Assembly: GCA_963702695.1 (NCBI GenBank)
Contig: CAVPDS010000022.1
Location: 56,988 to 120,987, forward strand
Length of the DNA: 64,000 bases
Origin: VAZQ01 sp963702695
Lineage (GTDB): Bacteria; Pseudomonadota; Alphaproteobacteria; Rhizobiales; Xanthobacteraceae
Reading direction: 5' to 3'
The notes beneath the pieces were generated by a model. It saw only the letters and a program-made list of their open reading frames with translations. It had not been told where the DNA came from and ran no database searches. The position numbers and the translations under genes were made by a program. Positions 1 through 10,530 of the stretch are shown in pieces (position 1 is the first letter of the stretch; every line of letters begins with the position of its first letter).

Positions 1-1559
<1,559 letters not shown>

Positions 1560-1575
1560 TCCCTCAAAAGCCAAA

Positions 1576-1600
1576 CACCGGAGAGTGCCCCTCTCCGGTG
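1576..1600 (+). terminator. Hairpin after metH
   Basis: CACCGGAGAG and CTCTCCGGTG form a perfect 10-bp stem with a 5-nt loop, 16 bases after the metH stop. There is no clear T-run after it, so it may be a weak intrinsic terminator or an mRNA-stabilising hairpin. Confidence 0.5.
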
Positions 1601-1656
1601 CCTGAAATCTCCCAGGTTTCCCCGATCCGGCGAACTTGTTGCCCTGTGTCGGCTAC

Positions 1657-1764
1657 TCAAAACGCTCCCAACAATATGGCACCCACGAAGGCAAACACGG
1701 CGAACAACGCCAGCACGTTCAGCTTCACGGCGAGGTCCACTGCATGCTCCATGTTTGTTGACAT
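1657..1764 (-). CDS. Small single-pass membrane protein
   Basis: A 35-residue product. A short polar N-terminus (MSTNMEHAVDLAVKL) is followed by a strongly hydrophobic segment (NVLALFAVFAFVGAILLGAF) that fills the rest of the protein and reads as one transmembrane helix. I favour the ATG at 1764; an ATG at 1752 and a GTG at 1845 are alternatives, and none has a clear ribosome binding site. No function can be assigned. It lies alone between metH and the amidase gene, on the opposite strand from metH, in DNA with lower GC than its surroundings. A palindrome lies about 190 bp upstream. It could be a chance frame, but the clean amphipathic-then-hydrophobic pattern argues for a real small protein. 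Confidence 0.45.
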   Translation of the reverse strand: MSTNMEHAVDLAVKLNVLALFAVFAFVGAILLGAF

Positions 1765-1951
1765 GGAAGAAAGTCTATCAGAGATTTTCCGTAGACTGAA
1801 ACGAGAAATGTTTTGCAGCGCCACATAGACTTTGCGCAATTCCACGAATGGTCAGAGCGTCATTGCCAACATTATGATCTTTCTCGCTAAAATCTTCTCA
1901 TTTTGCGCCATAAGAAACCATGATCTTCCTTGCGCCCGCGGAATAGGTAAT

Positions 1952-1963
1952 ATGTCTAGACAT
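1952..1963. promoter_or_regulatory. Perfect 12-bp palindrome, possible operator
   Basis: ATGTCTAGACAT is a perfect palindrome in the AT-richer spacer between the small membrane protein gene and the 3' end of the amidase gene. Its GTCTAGAC core resembles operators of GntR/HutC-type regulators such as the DasR site. No such regulator is encoded nearby, so the role is a guess. Confidence 0.3.
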
Positions 1964-2032
1964 GCGACAAAGTCGTAAATACGCAAGAATACGTGGACGA
2001 ACAGCGATTTAGTCTAGGGACTTCCGGTACCA

Positions 2033-3298
2033 TCAGTTGTGCTCCTCAAGTGCCGCTTCAAGAAAGGCGGCGGCGGAAAGTGCCACCCGATCCCGCGCGA
2101 ATCGGCCGATGATCTGCACGCCCAGCGGGAGTCCGGCATTGTCCGCAATCCCAGGAACATTGACGCAAGGCGCTCCGAGCAGGGTCCACAGCCGGTTGAA
2201 AATCGGGTTGCCGGTGCTGCCGAGCCCCTCCGGTGCGGCGCCCGGGGCCGAGGGCGTGAGGATCACGTCGGTGTCGGCCATCAGGTTCGCGAACATCTGC
2301 CGTGCGCGGCGCGTGGTGCGGCGCGCCTCGTCGTACATGTCGGCTTCGATCGATGCGGCCTTTTCGAGCTGCTTCCGCAGGAGGGGACTGAGCCGTTCGC
2401 GCTGGTGGTCGAACTCCCACGCCAGCGACCGGAAGGTCTCATAGTCCTGGACAACGAATTGGGCCTCCACCGCTTGCTCGAAGATTGGTGGCAGTTCGAG
2501 ATCGCGCACGCGCGCGCCGGCGGCTTCGGCTACCCGGGCGGCGTGCTCGACCGCGGCCTGCATGTCCGCGCTCGCCTGCGGCCAGAGGTGGGAGCGGACG
2601 AGCGCGATTGCCGGCGCTGCCGGCGGCTCACGATCGACGCGAAGATCGCGGCCAGTGATGGCGGCGGCTGCATACGCCACATCCGCAACCCCGGCCGCGA
2701 ACAGCCCCATGGTGTCGAGCGACCAGGCCACGCATTTGACGCCCACAGCCGGGATCAGGCGATAGGAGGGCTTGTATCCCGCAATCCCGCAGAACGAGGC
2801 CGGCCGGACCACAGAGCCCGCGGTCTGGGTGCCGAAGGCGATCGGCATCATGCCGGCGGCAACACCCGCGGCCGAGCCGGATGACGAACCACCGGGCGTG
2901 CGCGCGGGATTGTGCGGATTGCGCGTGCGCGCCGGGTTCATCGAGGCCAGTTCGGTCGTGACCGTCTTGCCGAGGACGATCCCGCCCGCCCGGCGAGTCA
3001 AAGCAACGATCGCGGCGTCGGCCCTCGGCTGGTGACCGGCATAGATCGGTGAGCCGTATTCGGTCGGCAGATCGAACGTGTCGAAAATGTCCTTGAAGCC
3101 GACCGGCAGCCCGTGCAGCGGCGACTGCGCAATTCCGGGCGTCTCGGCGCGCCGTCGCGACGCGTCGAGGTCGAGTGCCACGAAGGCGCCGATCTCCGCC
3201 TCACGCGCCGCGATGGCTTCGGCGCAGAACTCGACGACCCGGCGCGGCGTCAACTCGCTGGCGTCGATGCGCCGGGCAAGATCGAGGGCTGACAGCAT
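2033..3298 (-). CDS. Amidase signature family protein
   Basis: A 421-residue cytoplasmic hydrolase of the amidase signature (AS) family, which cleaves carboxamide bonds with a Ser-cisSer-Lys triad. From the ATG at 3298 the expected residues are visible: Lys69 in GLPVGFKDIFDT, Ser138 in the GGSSSGSAAG loop and Ser162 in TAGSVVRPASFCG. A longer frame exists upstream (to 3415), but it overlaps the DUF2798 gene, and its added residues do not look like a protein start. The ATG at 3298 shares one base with the upstream stop (TGATG), so translation is probably coupled. Length fits the shorter AS enzymes. The substrate is unknown: the family includes Glu-tRNA amidotransferase A, but there is no gatC/gatB here, so a catabolic amidase is more likely. 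Confidence 0.88.
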   Translation of the reverse strand: MLSALDLARRIDASELTPRRVVEFCAEAIAAREAEIGAFVALDLDASRRRAETPGIAQSPLHGLPVGFKDIFDTFDLPTEYGSPIYAGHQPRADAAIVALTRRAGGIVLGKTVTTELASMNPARTRNPHNPARTPGGSSSGSAAGVAAGMMPIAFGTQTAGSVVRPASFCGIAGYKPSYRLIPAVGVKCVAWSLDTMGLFAAGVADVAYAAAAITGRDLRVDREPPAAPAIALVRSHLWPQASADMQAAVEHAARVAEAAGARVRDLELPPIFEQAVEAQFVVQDYETFRSLAWEFDHQRERLSPLLRKQLEKAASIEADMYDEARRTTRRARQMFANLMADTDVILTPSAPGAAPEGLGSTGNPIFNRLWTLLGAPCVNVPGIADNAGLPLGVQIIGRFARDRVALSAAAFLEAALEEHN

Positions 3299-3531
3299 CA
3301 GGCCGTCCCGTCCGGTTGCATGACGATGCGCCGAGTGGTCCGGCGGGCGAGGAGGAGCACGAGGAATCCCATCACCGAGGCGACTGGCCAGGAACTCGCA
3401 TTGGCCTTCATCCACCGCCAGGACAGGCCGCAGGTGAAGCCGAGATTCAGCACGGTGGCAATCAACGTCACCATCAGCACGATCATCCCGGTCGTCACCA
3501 CGGGAAAGATGACGCGCGTTTTTCCTTCCAT
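3298..3531 (-). CDS. DUF2798 family membrane protein
   Basis: A 77-residue protein with two predicted transmembrane helices, VVTTGMIVLMVTLIATVLNLG (about residues 11-31) and WPVASVMGFLVLLLA (about 48-62), separated by a short Trp/Lys-rich loop, with a basic C-terminus. The pattern matches the DUF2798 family of small two-helix inner-membrane proteins of unknown function. Its stop overlaps the amidase start by one base, so the two form a two-gene operon with this gene first. A role in moving or sensing the amidase substrate is only a guess from that coupling. Confidence 0.75.
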   Translation of the reverse strand: MEGKTRVIFPVVTTGMIVLMVTLIATVLNLGFTCGLSWRWMKANASSWPVASVMGFLVLLLARRTTRRIVMQPDGTA

Positions 3532-3645
3532 CGCGATCCCCTTGCTGCGGTCTTCTTAACCATAGTGCGAGCCGCCCGCCAGCGCCGCGTTGATGCCCGA
3601 AAGCTTTGAAGAGTCGTTAACAAAATACAACGCATTGTCCGCGCC

Positions 3646-4974
3646 ATGGTGCGTGGGGTTCGTTGGTATCCGGTCGGCTTCCTGATGCTTGGCGGCTTGG
3701 CGGTGCTCGCCGGCTGCAGCGCGCACAACATTTTCGTTCAGCGCGAGCAGTGGCGACACGACGCCGAAGAGCAGTGCCTCAGCGCCGGCGCGGTTCGCGA
3801 GAGCGCAGGGCTCGTGCGCATCAAGCCGATCACCGGCCCCGGCATGTGCGGCGCCGACTTCCCCTTAAAGGTCTCGGTACTCGCGGAGAACACCGCGCTC
3901 GGCTACGACGATGAGTTTCGGCCGCCGGCGAACGTTCCGCGTGGCTCGTCCGCATCGCCGCGTTGGCCGGTCGCGGCGCGGCCGCCGTCCGGTCCCGCCG
4001 CCACAGCGCCAGCAGACAACTCCGATCGGCCGATCTCGCTCAGCCCCCCTGGCGTGTCGGATGCGCTCGACCAGATCCCGGAAGTGTATGATTTCCGCAG
4101 GCCCTACGGTGGCGCGAGGTCGGCTTCACCGCCGTCGGCGGTCTCGCGCCGGCCGCTCGATGCCAAAGCGAACGCTCCGGACGTCGACTTCTCGCCGGTT
4201 CCTTATGATCGCCGTCCGGTGCTCGACGTGCAGTCGTCACTACAGCGTGGCGAGCCGCCTGCGTCCGCTGCGCCGATGCCGCAGCGTTCGCCGCCTCCGG
4301 TAATCCCGCTCGGGCATGCCCCGGGTACGCCCGTGACGGGAGCGATCGGCCCGGTCTCGGTCTCGCCGGCGGCGACGCTTGCCTGCCCGATCGTTTCCGC
4401 GCTCGACCAATGGATCGCCAATTCGGTGCAGCCGGCGGCGATGCGCTGGTTCGGCCAGCCGGTGATCGAGATTCATCAGATCTCGGCTTATTCCTGCCGC
4501 GGTATGAATGGCGATCCGAACGCACACATTTCCGAGCACGCGTTCGGCAATGCCCTCGACATCGCCTCGTTTACGTTTGCAGACGGCCACAAGCTCAGCG
4601 TTCAGCATGGCTGGAAGGGCGCTCCGGAGGAGCAGGGCTTTCTGCACGATGTGCAGGCCGCAGCCTGCGACACGTTCACCACGGTGCTCGCGCCGGGCTA
4701 CAACGTTTATCACTACAATCACATCCACGTGGACCTGATGCGCCGCCGAAATGGCCACCGTGCCTGCCAGCCGCGCCCGGTCTCCGGCGAAGAAGTAGCA
4801 GCGCGCGCCCGCAGCCAGTTCGCCGCACGACGGGGCGAGCCTTCCGTCACCGGTTCGGTGTCGTTGCACCGTCTGCCCTCGCCGCCGAAGCGCATCGGCT
4901 CCAATGCCTTCTCGGACGAACGCTCCGACCGCGATCTGCCCGACGCGATACCGGGTGAGGACGGCGCGGACTGA
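3646..4974 (+). CDS. Extensin-like family lipoprotein
   Basis: A 442-residue envelope protein. The N-terminus has a hydrophobic segment and a lipobox (L21-A-G-C24), so it is probably lipidated. Residues of about 60-245 are low-complexity, rich in Pro/Ala/Ser/Arg, and act as a spacer. The conserved C-terminal domain (about 246-370) is the bacterial extensin-like_C domain: ISAYSCRGMNGDPNAHISEH, HAFGNALDIASF and YNHIHVDLMRR carry the His/Asp pattern of LAS/M15-type metallopeptidases, suggesting a zinc peptidoglycan hydrolase fold. No enzymatic activity is proven for this family as far as I know. No strong ribosome binding site precedes the ATG; alternative starts were not better. It stands alone between two unrelated units. 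Confidence 0.85.
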   Translation: MVRGVRWYPVGFLMLGGLAVLAGCSAHNIFVQREQWRHDAEEQCLSAGAVRESAGLVRIKPITGPGMCGADFPLKVSVLAENTALGYDDEFRPPANVPRGSSASPRWPVAARPPSGPAATAPADNSDRPISLSPPGVSDALDQIPEVYDFRRPYGGARSASPPSAVSRRPLDAKANAPDVDFSPVPYDRRPVLDVQSSLQRGEPPASAAPMPQRSPPPVIPLGHAPGTPVTGAIGPVSVSPAATLACPIVSALDQWIANSVQPAAMRWFGQPVIEIHQISAYSCRGMNGDPNAHISEHAFGNALDIASFTFADGHKLSVQHGWKGAPEEQGFLHDVQAAACDTFTTVLAPGYNVYHYNHIHVDLMRRRNGHRACQPRPVSGEEVAARARSQFAARRGEPSVTGSVSLHRLPSPPKRIGSNAFSDERSDRDLPDAIPGEDGAD

Positions 4975-5063
4975 GCGCCCGGGTTTCCTCCGCAGTTCGC
5001 CTCATGCCAAGATGTGACCAGCGCCCGCGGGCGCGTAGCGTCGACCTGAAGCGGGTGGAGAGC

Positions 5064-6059
5064 ATGATCGAAATCACCACAGCGCGCGCTGGAGCGTGGG
5101 TCTTGCTGGCCGGCGTGTTGATCGCCGGCCCGGCAGCCGCGCAGCAATGGCCGACACGGCCGGTAAAAATCACGGTGCCGTTTTCTGCCGGTGGCACTGG
5201 CGATCTGCTGGCACGCACCGTGGCCGACAAGCTCAGCATGACCTTCGGGCAATCATTCGTGGTCGAGGACCGGCCCGGAGCAGGGGGAATCATCGGCGCC
5301 GAGATTGCCGCGCATGCAGCGCCCGATGGTTACAATCTGATCGTTTCCAGTTTTGGCAGCTTCGTCATTTCGCCGGCCTTCAATCCAGTGCCGTTTGATC
5401 CGATCAAGGATTTCACGCACATCGCCTATCTCGGCGGTCAGGCTGTAGTGCTCATCGCCAACAAGGACTTGCCGGTGCGGACGCTCGCGGATCTTGTCGC
5501 CTATGCCAAGGCGCATCCGGGCGCGCTCAACTACGCCACCATTTCGGTCGGCTCGCAGACGCAGTTGCTCGCGGAATTGTTCAAGAAGCAGGCCGGCATC
5601 ACGATGTCGCACATTCCCTATCGCGGGGCGGCGCAGATCGTGACCGATGTCATCGGCGGGCATCTTCCCCTGGGATCGGTGGCGCTGAGCGCCACGTCCG
5701 GGCAGTTGAAGGGCGGCGCCGTGCGCGGCCTTGCGCTCAGCGGCGAGCAGCGCGTCGCCGAGTTCCCGGATCTGCCGACCTATAAGGAGCAGGGCTATCC
5801 GGACATCACCTCCACGACATGGTTTGCCTTGTCGGGGCCGGCCAACATGCCGCCTGATGTGGTCGAACGGCTCAACGCGGGGGTCGTCAAGGCGGTGCAA
5901 TCTCCCGATGTGCAAGCGCGCTTCCGGAAGGAAGCGATCGATACGAAGGAACTGAGCTCGGCCGCCTTTACCGCGTTCTTCAAGTCCGAGATCGTCCGCT
6001 GGACGCCGTTCGCCAAAGCCGTTGCCGCTGAAAGCAAGGCTGCCAACGCGCCCCGCTAA
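5064..6059 (+). CDS. Bug-family (TTT) periplasmic solute-binding protein
   Basis: A 331-residue extracytoplasmic binding protein of the Bug/tripartite tricarboxylate transporter family, which captures small carboxylates. The start at 5064 has GGAG 3 bases upstream and gives a clean signal peptide with cleavage near GPAAA/QQWP. Family landmarks follow: WPTRPVKITVPFSAGGTGD, VVEDRPGAGGIIGAEIAA and GALNYATISVGSQTQLLAELF. Longer upstream frames (from 5004) would bury the signal peptide and are rejected. No TctA/TctB membrane subunits are nearby, which is common for these orphan Bug proteins. The ligand is unknown. Confidence 0.92.
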   Translation: MIEITTARAGAWVLLAGVLIAGPAAAQQWPTRPVKITVPFSAGGTGDLLARTVADKLSMTFGQSFVVEDRPGAGGIIGAEIAAHAAPDGYNLIVSSFGSFVISPAFNPVPFDPIKDFTHIAYLGGQAVVLIANKDLPVRTLADLVAYAKAHPGALNYATISVGSQTQLLAELFKKQAGITMSHIPYRGAAQIVTDVIGGHLPLGSVALSATSGQLKGGAVRGLALSGEQRVAEFPDLPTYKEQGYPDITSTTWFALSGPANMPPDVVERLNAGVVKAVQSPDVQARFRKEAIDTKELSSAAFTAFFKSEIVRWTPFAKAVAAESKAANAPR

Positions 6060-6244
6060 TTGGGACTTGCGGCGAGCGAAGGAAAGCCGCCGCGAAGCTC
6101 GCCTCTTTGTCTGCCCGTTCATCTGGAACCTGAACGTCTTCAACGGGTTAGTGAGGGAGATTAACCATGTTTGAACCAATTCGGGCGGTGCGGCGACTAA
6201 CCTATCAAGGCCCGGTTGGGGTGGGCGGTTGACGGGGGGTCTCC

Positions 6245-6526
6245 ATGACCAGATTTATTGGCGCCATCGTTGCAGCTTTGCTGGCTGGTGGCGTCGCCGT
6301 GTCGTCCCCCGCTCTGGCGCAGAGCGGCAAACAGCTTCGCTGCACCGGGACGTTCGCCCAATACACCGAAACGCTGAAGGCGCTGGAAGCGGACGCGGCC
6401 GAGGCGCGCGCACAGGCCGAGCGGAATCCGCTCTATGAGAGCGATGTGGCGTATTACGCGTCGGTGCTCATCGACACGCAGCAGTGCATTAAGAATGTGT
6501 CGCCGATTACCGCGGCATCGCGCTGA
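6245..6526 (+). CDS. Small secreted protein with two cysteines
   Basis: A 93-residue protein of unknown function. It has a good signal peptide (MTRFIGAIVAALLAGGVAV, cleavage near ALA/QSG). The mature part is about 67 residues, mostly helical and Ala/Glu-rich in the middle (ALEADAAEARAQAERN), with exactly two cysteines (LRC near the start, QQC near the end) that could form one disulfide. I recognise no family. It ends 6 bases from the 3' end of the convergent hydantoinase gene. Confidence 0.6.
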   Translation: MTRFIGAIVAALLAGGVAVSSPALAQSGKQLRCTGTFAQYTETLKALEADAAEARAQAERNPLYESDVAYYASVLIDTQQCIKNVSPITAASR

Positions 6527-6532
6527 GCCTCG

Positions 6533-9500
6533 CTATTCGGTCGCGCCGTATCCGCCGGCGGTTGGCGTCTGGATGATGATGGCTTCGCCGTCGTCGACGA
6601 CGATCGCATCACAGCCTTGAAGCTTTTGCACGTTACCGTCCTTGCGGCGGAGGGAGTTCGCGCCGACCTCTCCTGCACCCCCGCCGGCGAGGCCGAACGG
6701 CGCTATGTGGCGATGGCCTGAGAGAATCGTGCAGTCCATTCGTTCGAGGAATCGGATCGTGCGACGTACGCCGTCGCCGGCGTTCCAGTGACCTTTGCCG
6801 CCCGAATTTGCGCGGATGTGAAAATCTTCGAGCAGCACCGGATAGCGGAATTCCAGCACTTCCGGGTCGGTGAGCCGGGTGTTGGTCATGTGCGTATGCA
6901 CCGCATCGGTGCCGGGGAAGCCGGGGCCAGCCGGCGAGCCTGAGCAGATGGTCTCGTAATACTGATACTTCGCGTTGCCGAAATTGAGGTTGTTCATCGT
7001 GCCCTGCGCCGCCGCAAGAGCGCCGAGCGCGCCAAACAACGTGTCGGTAACAGCCTGCGAGGTTTCGACATTTCCCGCCACCACTGCGGCGGGATATTCC
7101 GGCGAGAGCATCGACTTCGGCGGGATCACGATTCTGATCGGCCGCAAACAGCCCGCGTTCATCGGGATATCGTCGTCGACCATGACGCGGAAGACATAGA
7201 GCACGGCCGCGCGTGTCACCGGTTCCGGCGCGTTGAAATTACTGGGCTGCTGCGGCGAGGTGCCGGTGAAATCAACCGTTGCTGTCCGCGTGTCCTTATC
7301 GACGGTGATCTTTACCTTGATCCAAGTGCCTTGATCCATTTCGTATTCGAACGCGCAATCGTGCAGGCGATCGATCACGCGGCGCACGCTTTCGGCGGCG
7401 TTGTCCTGCACGTGACCCATGTAGGCCTGCACCACCGGCAACGAGAAATGCGCGACCATCTTGCGCAATTCCTGTGCGCCTTTGGCGTTGGCGGCGATTT
7501 GCGCCTTCAGGTCGTTGACATTCTGCAGCGGATTGCGGGCGGGGTAGGGAGCGTCGCTGAGCAGCGCGTAAAGCTCATGCTCGCGAAAGTAGTGGCGATC
7601 CACCAGCTTGAAGTTATCGACATAGATGCCTTCCTCATGGATTGTCTGTGCCGACGGCGACATAGACCCCGGTGAAAGTCCACCGATGTCGGCATGGTGG
7701 CCCCTACTCGCAACCCAGAAGAGTATTTCCCGCTCGGCGTCGTCGAATACCGGCGTGCAGACCGTGATGTCGGGGAGGTGGGTGCCGCCGTTGTACGGCG
7801 CGTTGATCGCATAGGCGTCGCCCGGTGCGATCCGGCCCCGGTTCTCGCGGATGATCGTTTCGACTGCACGGTCCATCGAGCCGAGATGCACCGGCATGTG
7901 TGGCGCGTTCGCCACCAGCGAGCCGGCGCCGTCGAACACCGCGCAGGAGAAGTCGAGCCGCTCCTTGATGTTCACCGAGTAGGCGGTGTTCTGCAGGGTG
8001 ACGCCCATCTGCTCGGCGATCGACATGAACAGGTTGTTGAACACTTCGAGCATCACCGGGTCGGCCTGCGTGCCGATCGCGCGCGCCCGTTCGAGCGGCG
8101 TCACGCGTTTCATCACCAAATGGTTCCAGGGATCGATCTCGGCCTGCCAGCCGTTTTCGATCACCACAGTCTGGTGCGGTTCGATGATGAGCGCCGGTCC
8201 CGAAACCTTGTGGCCGTGCTTGAGCTGATCGCGGGCATAAAGCGCGGCGTCATGCCACCCGCCGCCCGAATAGAAGCGGGTCGTGCGTGCCGGCGGCGGC
8301 AGCGGCTCTTGCGTCGGCCGCGCCGGCATCGGCCGGGGCTTCGTGCTTTCGCAGATAGCCTCGACGGAAAGCGCCTCGACTACGATCTCCTTGCTCGGAT
8401 CGATGAAACCATAACGTGCCTGATGCGCCTTCTCGAACGCGGTCTTCATATACTCGACCGATGGCTTGAGCAGGAACATCGGCTCGGTGAATTCGCGTTC
8501 GCTGATCTCGGCGCCCTTGCCGTCGGCGGTTGGCCGCTCCCACGCGCGCACCACCGGGTGCTTGATCCGGCGCAGGATATGATAGGCCGGCACTAGCAGC
8601 GCCGCATCGGTGCCGGCATAGCGCAGGTGCGCGCGACCTTCGATGCTGATGCGGTCGACCGGAATTCCTTGTGCGCGCACTTCATCGGAGGCGGCACGGC
8701 CGATGCGGGCGCCGACCTTGCGGATGCTGCGCAGCGCCTGCGCGTTCAGCGGTTCCTCGATCGCCTGCTGGCGCACGCTGCGGATGTCGGCGAGCCCCAT
8801 GCCGTAAGCGGAGAGCAGCGACGAGAACGGATGAATCAGCACGGTGGTCATGCCGAGCGTATCGGCGACCAGGCAGGCGTGCTGGCCGCCGGCGCCGCCG
8901 AAGCAGTTGAGCGTGTAGCGGGTCACGTCGTGGCCGCGCTGCACGGAGATTTTCTTGATCGCGTTCGCCATGTTCTCGACCGCGATGCGGACGAAGCCGT
9001 CGGCGATCTCTTCGCGGCTGCGTCCGCCGCCGATTTCTTCCGCGAGCCGCGCGAAGGCGCTGCGGACCGCGCCAGTATCGAGCGGCTCATCTTGCGTGGG
9101 TCCGAAAATCTTCGGGAAGAAATCCGGGATCAGCTTGCCGACCATCACGTTGGCATCGGTGACAGTGAGCGGTCCGCCGCGGCGATAGCTGGCGGGGCCG
9201 GGATTGGCCCCGGCCGAGTCGGGACCCACTCGCATGCGTGCGCCGTCGTAGTGCAGGACCGAGCCGCCGCCGGCCGCGACGGTGTGAATGAGCAGCATCG
9301 GCGCACGCATGCGCACACCCGCGACCTCCGTCTCGAACGCGCGCTCATATTGTCCGTCGAAATGCGACACGTCGGTCGAGGTGCCGCCCATGTCGAAGCC
9401 GATCAGCGGCGCAAACCCGCGCCCGGTCTCCGCCATCCCAACCACGCCGCCGGCGGGGCCGGACAGGATCGCGTCCTTGCCGTGAAACAACTCCGCGGCG

Positions 9501-10339
9501 GTGAGCCCGCCGGCAGAAGTCATGAACATGAGCCGCGGACTTTCAGCAAACGCTGCGCTGACAGATCGCTCCGCGCCGGCAGCGCTGGACCCCCTCCCGG
9601 TCTCCCCCGCAAGCGGAGGAAGGGAAGAGGCACCGCCGTGCCGCGGCGAAAGCTCCGCCGCGACTTGCGCGACGTAGCGGCGGAGAATGGGCGAGAGATA
9701 CGCATCCACGACCGTCGTGTCGCCGCGCGACACCAGCTTGATCAGCGGTGACGCCTCGTGGCTGGCGGAGACTTGCGGGAAGCCGAGCTCGCGCGCGAGC
9801 ACGGCGACGCGGCGCTCGTGCTCAGGAAAACGGTAGGCGTGCATGAACACGATTGCGACCGCTTTGATGCCGTCGGCCAATGCAGCAGTCAGTTCACCGC
9901 GCAGCGTCGCGAGATCAGGCGCCTGCTCGATCGTGCCGTCGGCGCGCACGCGCTCCGCGACTTCGACCACGCGCTCGTAGAGCATGTCGGGCTTGACGAT
10001 GTGGCGCGCGAAAATCTTCGGCCGCGCCTGGTAGCCGATCCGCAGCGCATCGCGAAAACCCTTGGTGATGAGGAGGAGCGTGCGCTCGCCCTTGCGCTCG
10101 AGCAGCGCATTGGTGGCGACGGTCGTTCCCATCTTGACTGCGCCGATGCGGCCGGGCGGGATCGGCTCGCCGGGGTCGAGGCCGAGGAGATCGCGGATCC
10201 CTTGCACGGCGGCGTCGCGATAGGCTTCCGGGTTTTCCGACAACAGCTTGTGTGCGATCAGCGTGCCGTCCGGCTGCCGGCCGACGATGTCGGTGAAGGT
10301 CCCGCCGCGGTCGATCCAGAAATCCCAAGTTTCAGTCAC
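6533..10339 (-). CDS. Fused hydantoinase A/B (5-oxoprolinase-like)
   Basis: A 1268-residue fusion of HyuA (about residues 1-750) and HyuB (about 755-1260), the layout of ATP-dependent 5-oxoprolinase, which opens cyclic amides or hydantoins. HyuA begins with the actin-fold phosphate motif DRGGTFTDIVG and has MGTTVATNALLERKG and DAILSGPAGG. HyuB has MSIAEQMG, MPVHLGSM and NAPYNGGTHLPDITV. Start is GTG at 10339. About 35 residues (near 233-267) have no counterpart in the family where the sequence should run from the AAEL helix straight to PRLMFM; they coincide with a palindromic repeat in the DNA. The gene sits between two Bug binding-protein genes, so an imported lactam, hydantoin or acid is a plausible substrate. 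True oxoprolinase specificity is unproven. Confidence 0.92.
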   Translation of the reverse strand: MTETWDFWIDRGGTFTDIVGRQPDGTLIAHKLLSENPEAYRDAAVQGIRDLLGLDPGEPIPPGRIGAVKMGTTVATNALLERKGERTLLLITKGFRDALRIGYQARPKIFARHIVKPDMLYERVVEVAERVRADGTIEQAPDLATLRGELTAALADGIKAVAIVFMHAYRFPEHERRVAVLARELGFPQVSASHEASPLIKLVSRGDTTVVDAYLSPILRRYVAQVAAELSPRHGGASSLPPLAGETGRGSSAAGAERSVSAAFAESPRLMFMTSAGGLTAAELFHGKDAILSGPAGGVVGMAETGRGFAPLIGFDMGGTSTDVSHFDGQYERAFETEVAGVRMRAPMLLIHTVAAGGGSVLHYDGARMRVGPDSAGANPGPASYRRGGPLTVTDANVMVGKLIPDFFPKIFGPTQDEPLDTGAVRSAFARLAEEIGGGRSREEIADGFVRIAVENMANAIKKISVQRGHDVTRYTLNCFGGAGGQHACLVADTLGMTTVLIHPFSSLLSAYGMGLADIRSVRQQAIEEPLNAQALRSIRKVGARIGRAASDEVRAQGIPVDRISIEGRAHLRYAGTDAALLVPAYHILRRIKHPVVRAWERPTADGKGAEISEREFTEPMFLLKPSVEYMKTAFEKAHQARYGFIDPSKEIVVEALSVEAICESTKPRPMPARPTQEPLPPPARTTRFYSGGGWHDAALYARDQLKHGHKVSGPALIIEPHQTVVIENGWQAEIDPWNHLVMKRVTPLERARAIGTQADPVMLEVFNNLFMSIAEQMGVTLQNTAYSVNIKERLDFSCAVFDGAGSLVANAPHMPVHLGSMDRAVETIIRENRGRIAPGDAYAINAPYNGGTHLPDITVCTPVFDDAEREILFWVASRGHHADIGGLSPGSMSPSAQTIHEEGIYVDNFKLVDRHYFREHELYALLSDAPYPARNPLQNVNDLKAQIAANAKGAQELRKMVAHFSLPVVQAYMGHVQDNAAESVRRVIDRLHDCAFEYEMDQGTWIKVKITVDKDTRTATVDFTGTSPQQPSNFNAPEPVTRAAVLYVFRVMVDDDIPMNAGCLRPIRIVIPPKSMLSPEYPAAVVAGNVETSQAVTDTLFGALGALAAAQGTMNNLNFGNAKYQYYETICSGSPAGPGFPGTDAVHTHMTNTRLTDPEVLEFRYPVLLEDFHIRANSGGKGHWNAGDGVRRTIRFLERMDCTILSGHRHIAPFGLAGGGAGEVGANSLRRKDGNVQKLQGCDAIVVDDGEAIIIQTPTAGGYGATE
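9588..9632. repeat. Palindromic repeat inside the hydantoinase gene
   Basis: CTCCCCCGCAAGCGGAGGAA with flanking C-rich and G-rich arms forms a hairpin. On the minus strand it reads CCGCTTGCGGGGGAG, like intergenic copies near 16260 and 52180. It is translated in frame as SLPPLAGETGRG within the hydantoinase, an apparent insertion that kept the reading frame. Confidence 0.55.
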
Positions 10340-10411
10340 GACGCTCCACGGAGCTGAGGATATGAGCGGTACATTCGTCCTGCGTTGAATCTACGCGAGC
10401 GGGGGTCGTGT

Positions 10412-10458
10412 GTCCCGCACGCGGTGCAACGCGCGGCGCTGCACCGCAGATGCGGGAC
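10412..10458. repeat. Palindromic intergenic repeat (GTGTCCCGCA type)
   Basis: Nested inverted repeats: GTCCCGCA pairs with TGCGGGAC, and GCGGTGCA with TGCACCGC. A related element with arms GTGTCCC/GGGACAC lies at 36754-36802. It lies in the 190-bp gap between the divergently transcribed hydantoinase and Bug genes. Confidence 0.6.
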
Positions 10459-10530
10459 CAACCGGGGTCCGGGGTCTGGCCGTATCCGACGATTACGATT
10501 CCGTGTAATAGTTCAGCGGACGCTGGGAGC

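Noticed and set aside
7694..10357. Three consecutive plus-strand frames (300, 374 and 199 codons) over the hydantoinase
   Set aside because: All are antisense to the intact 1268-residue fusion.
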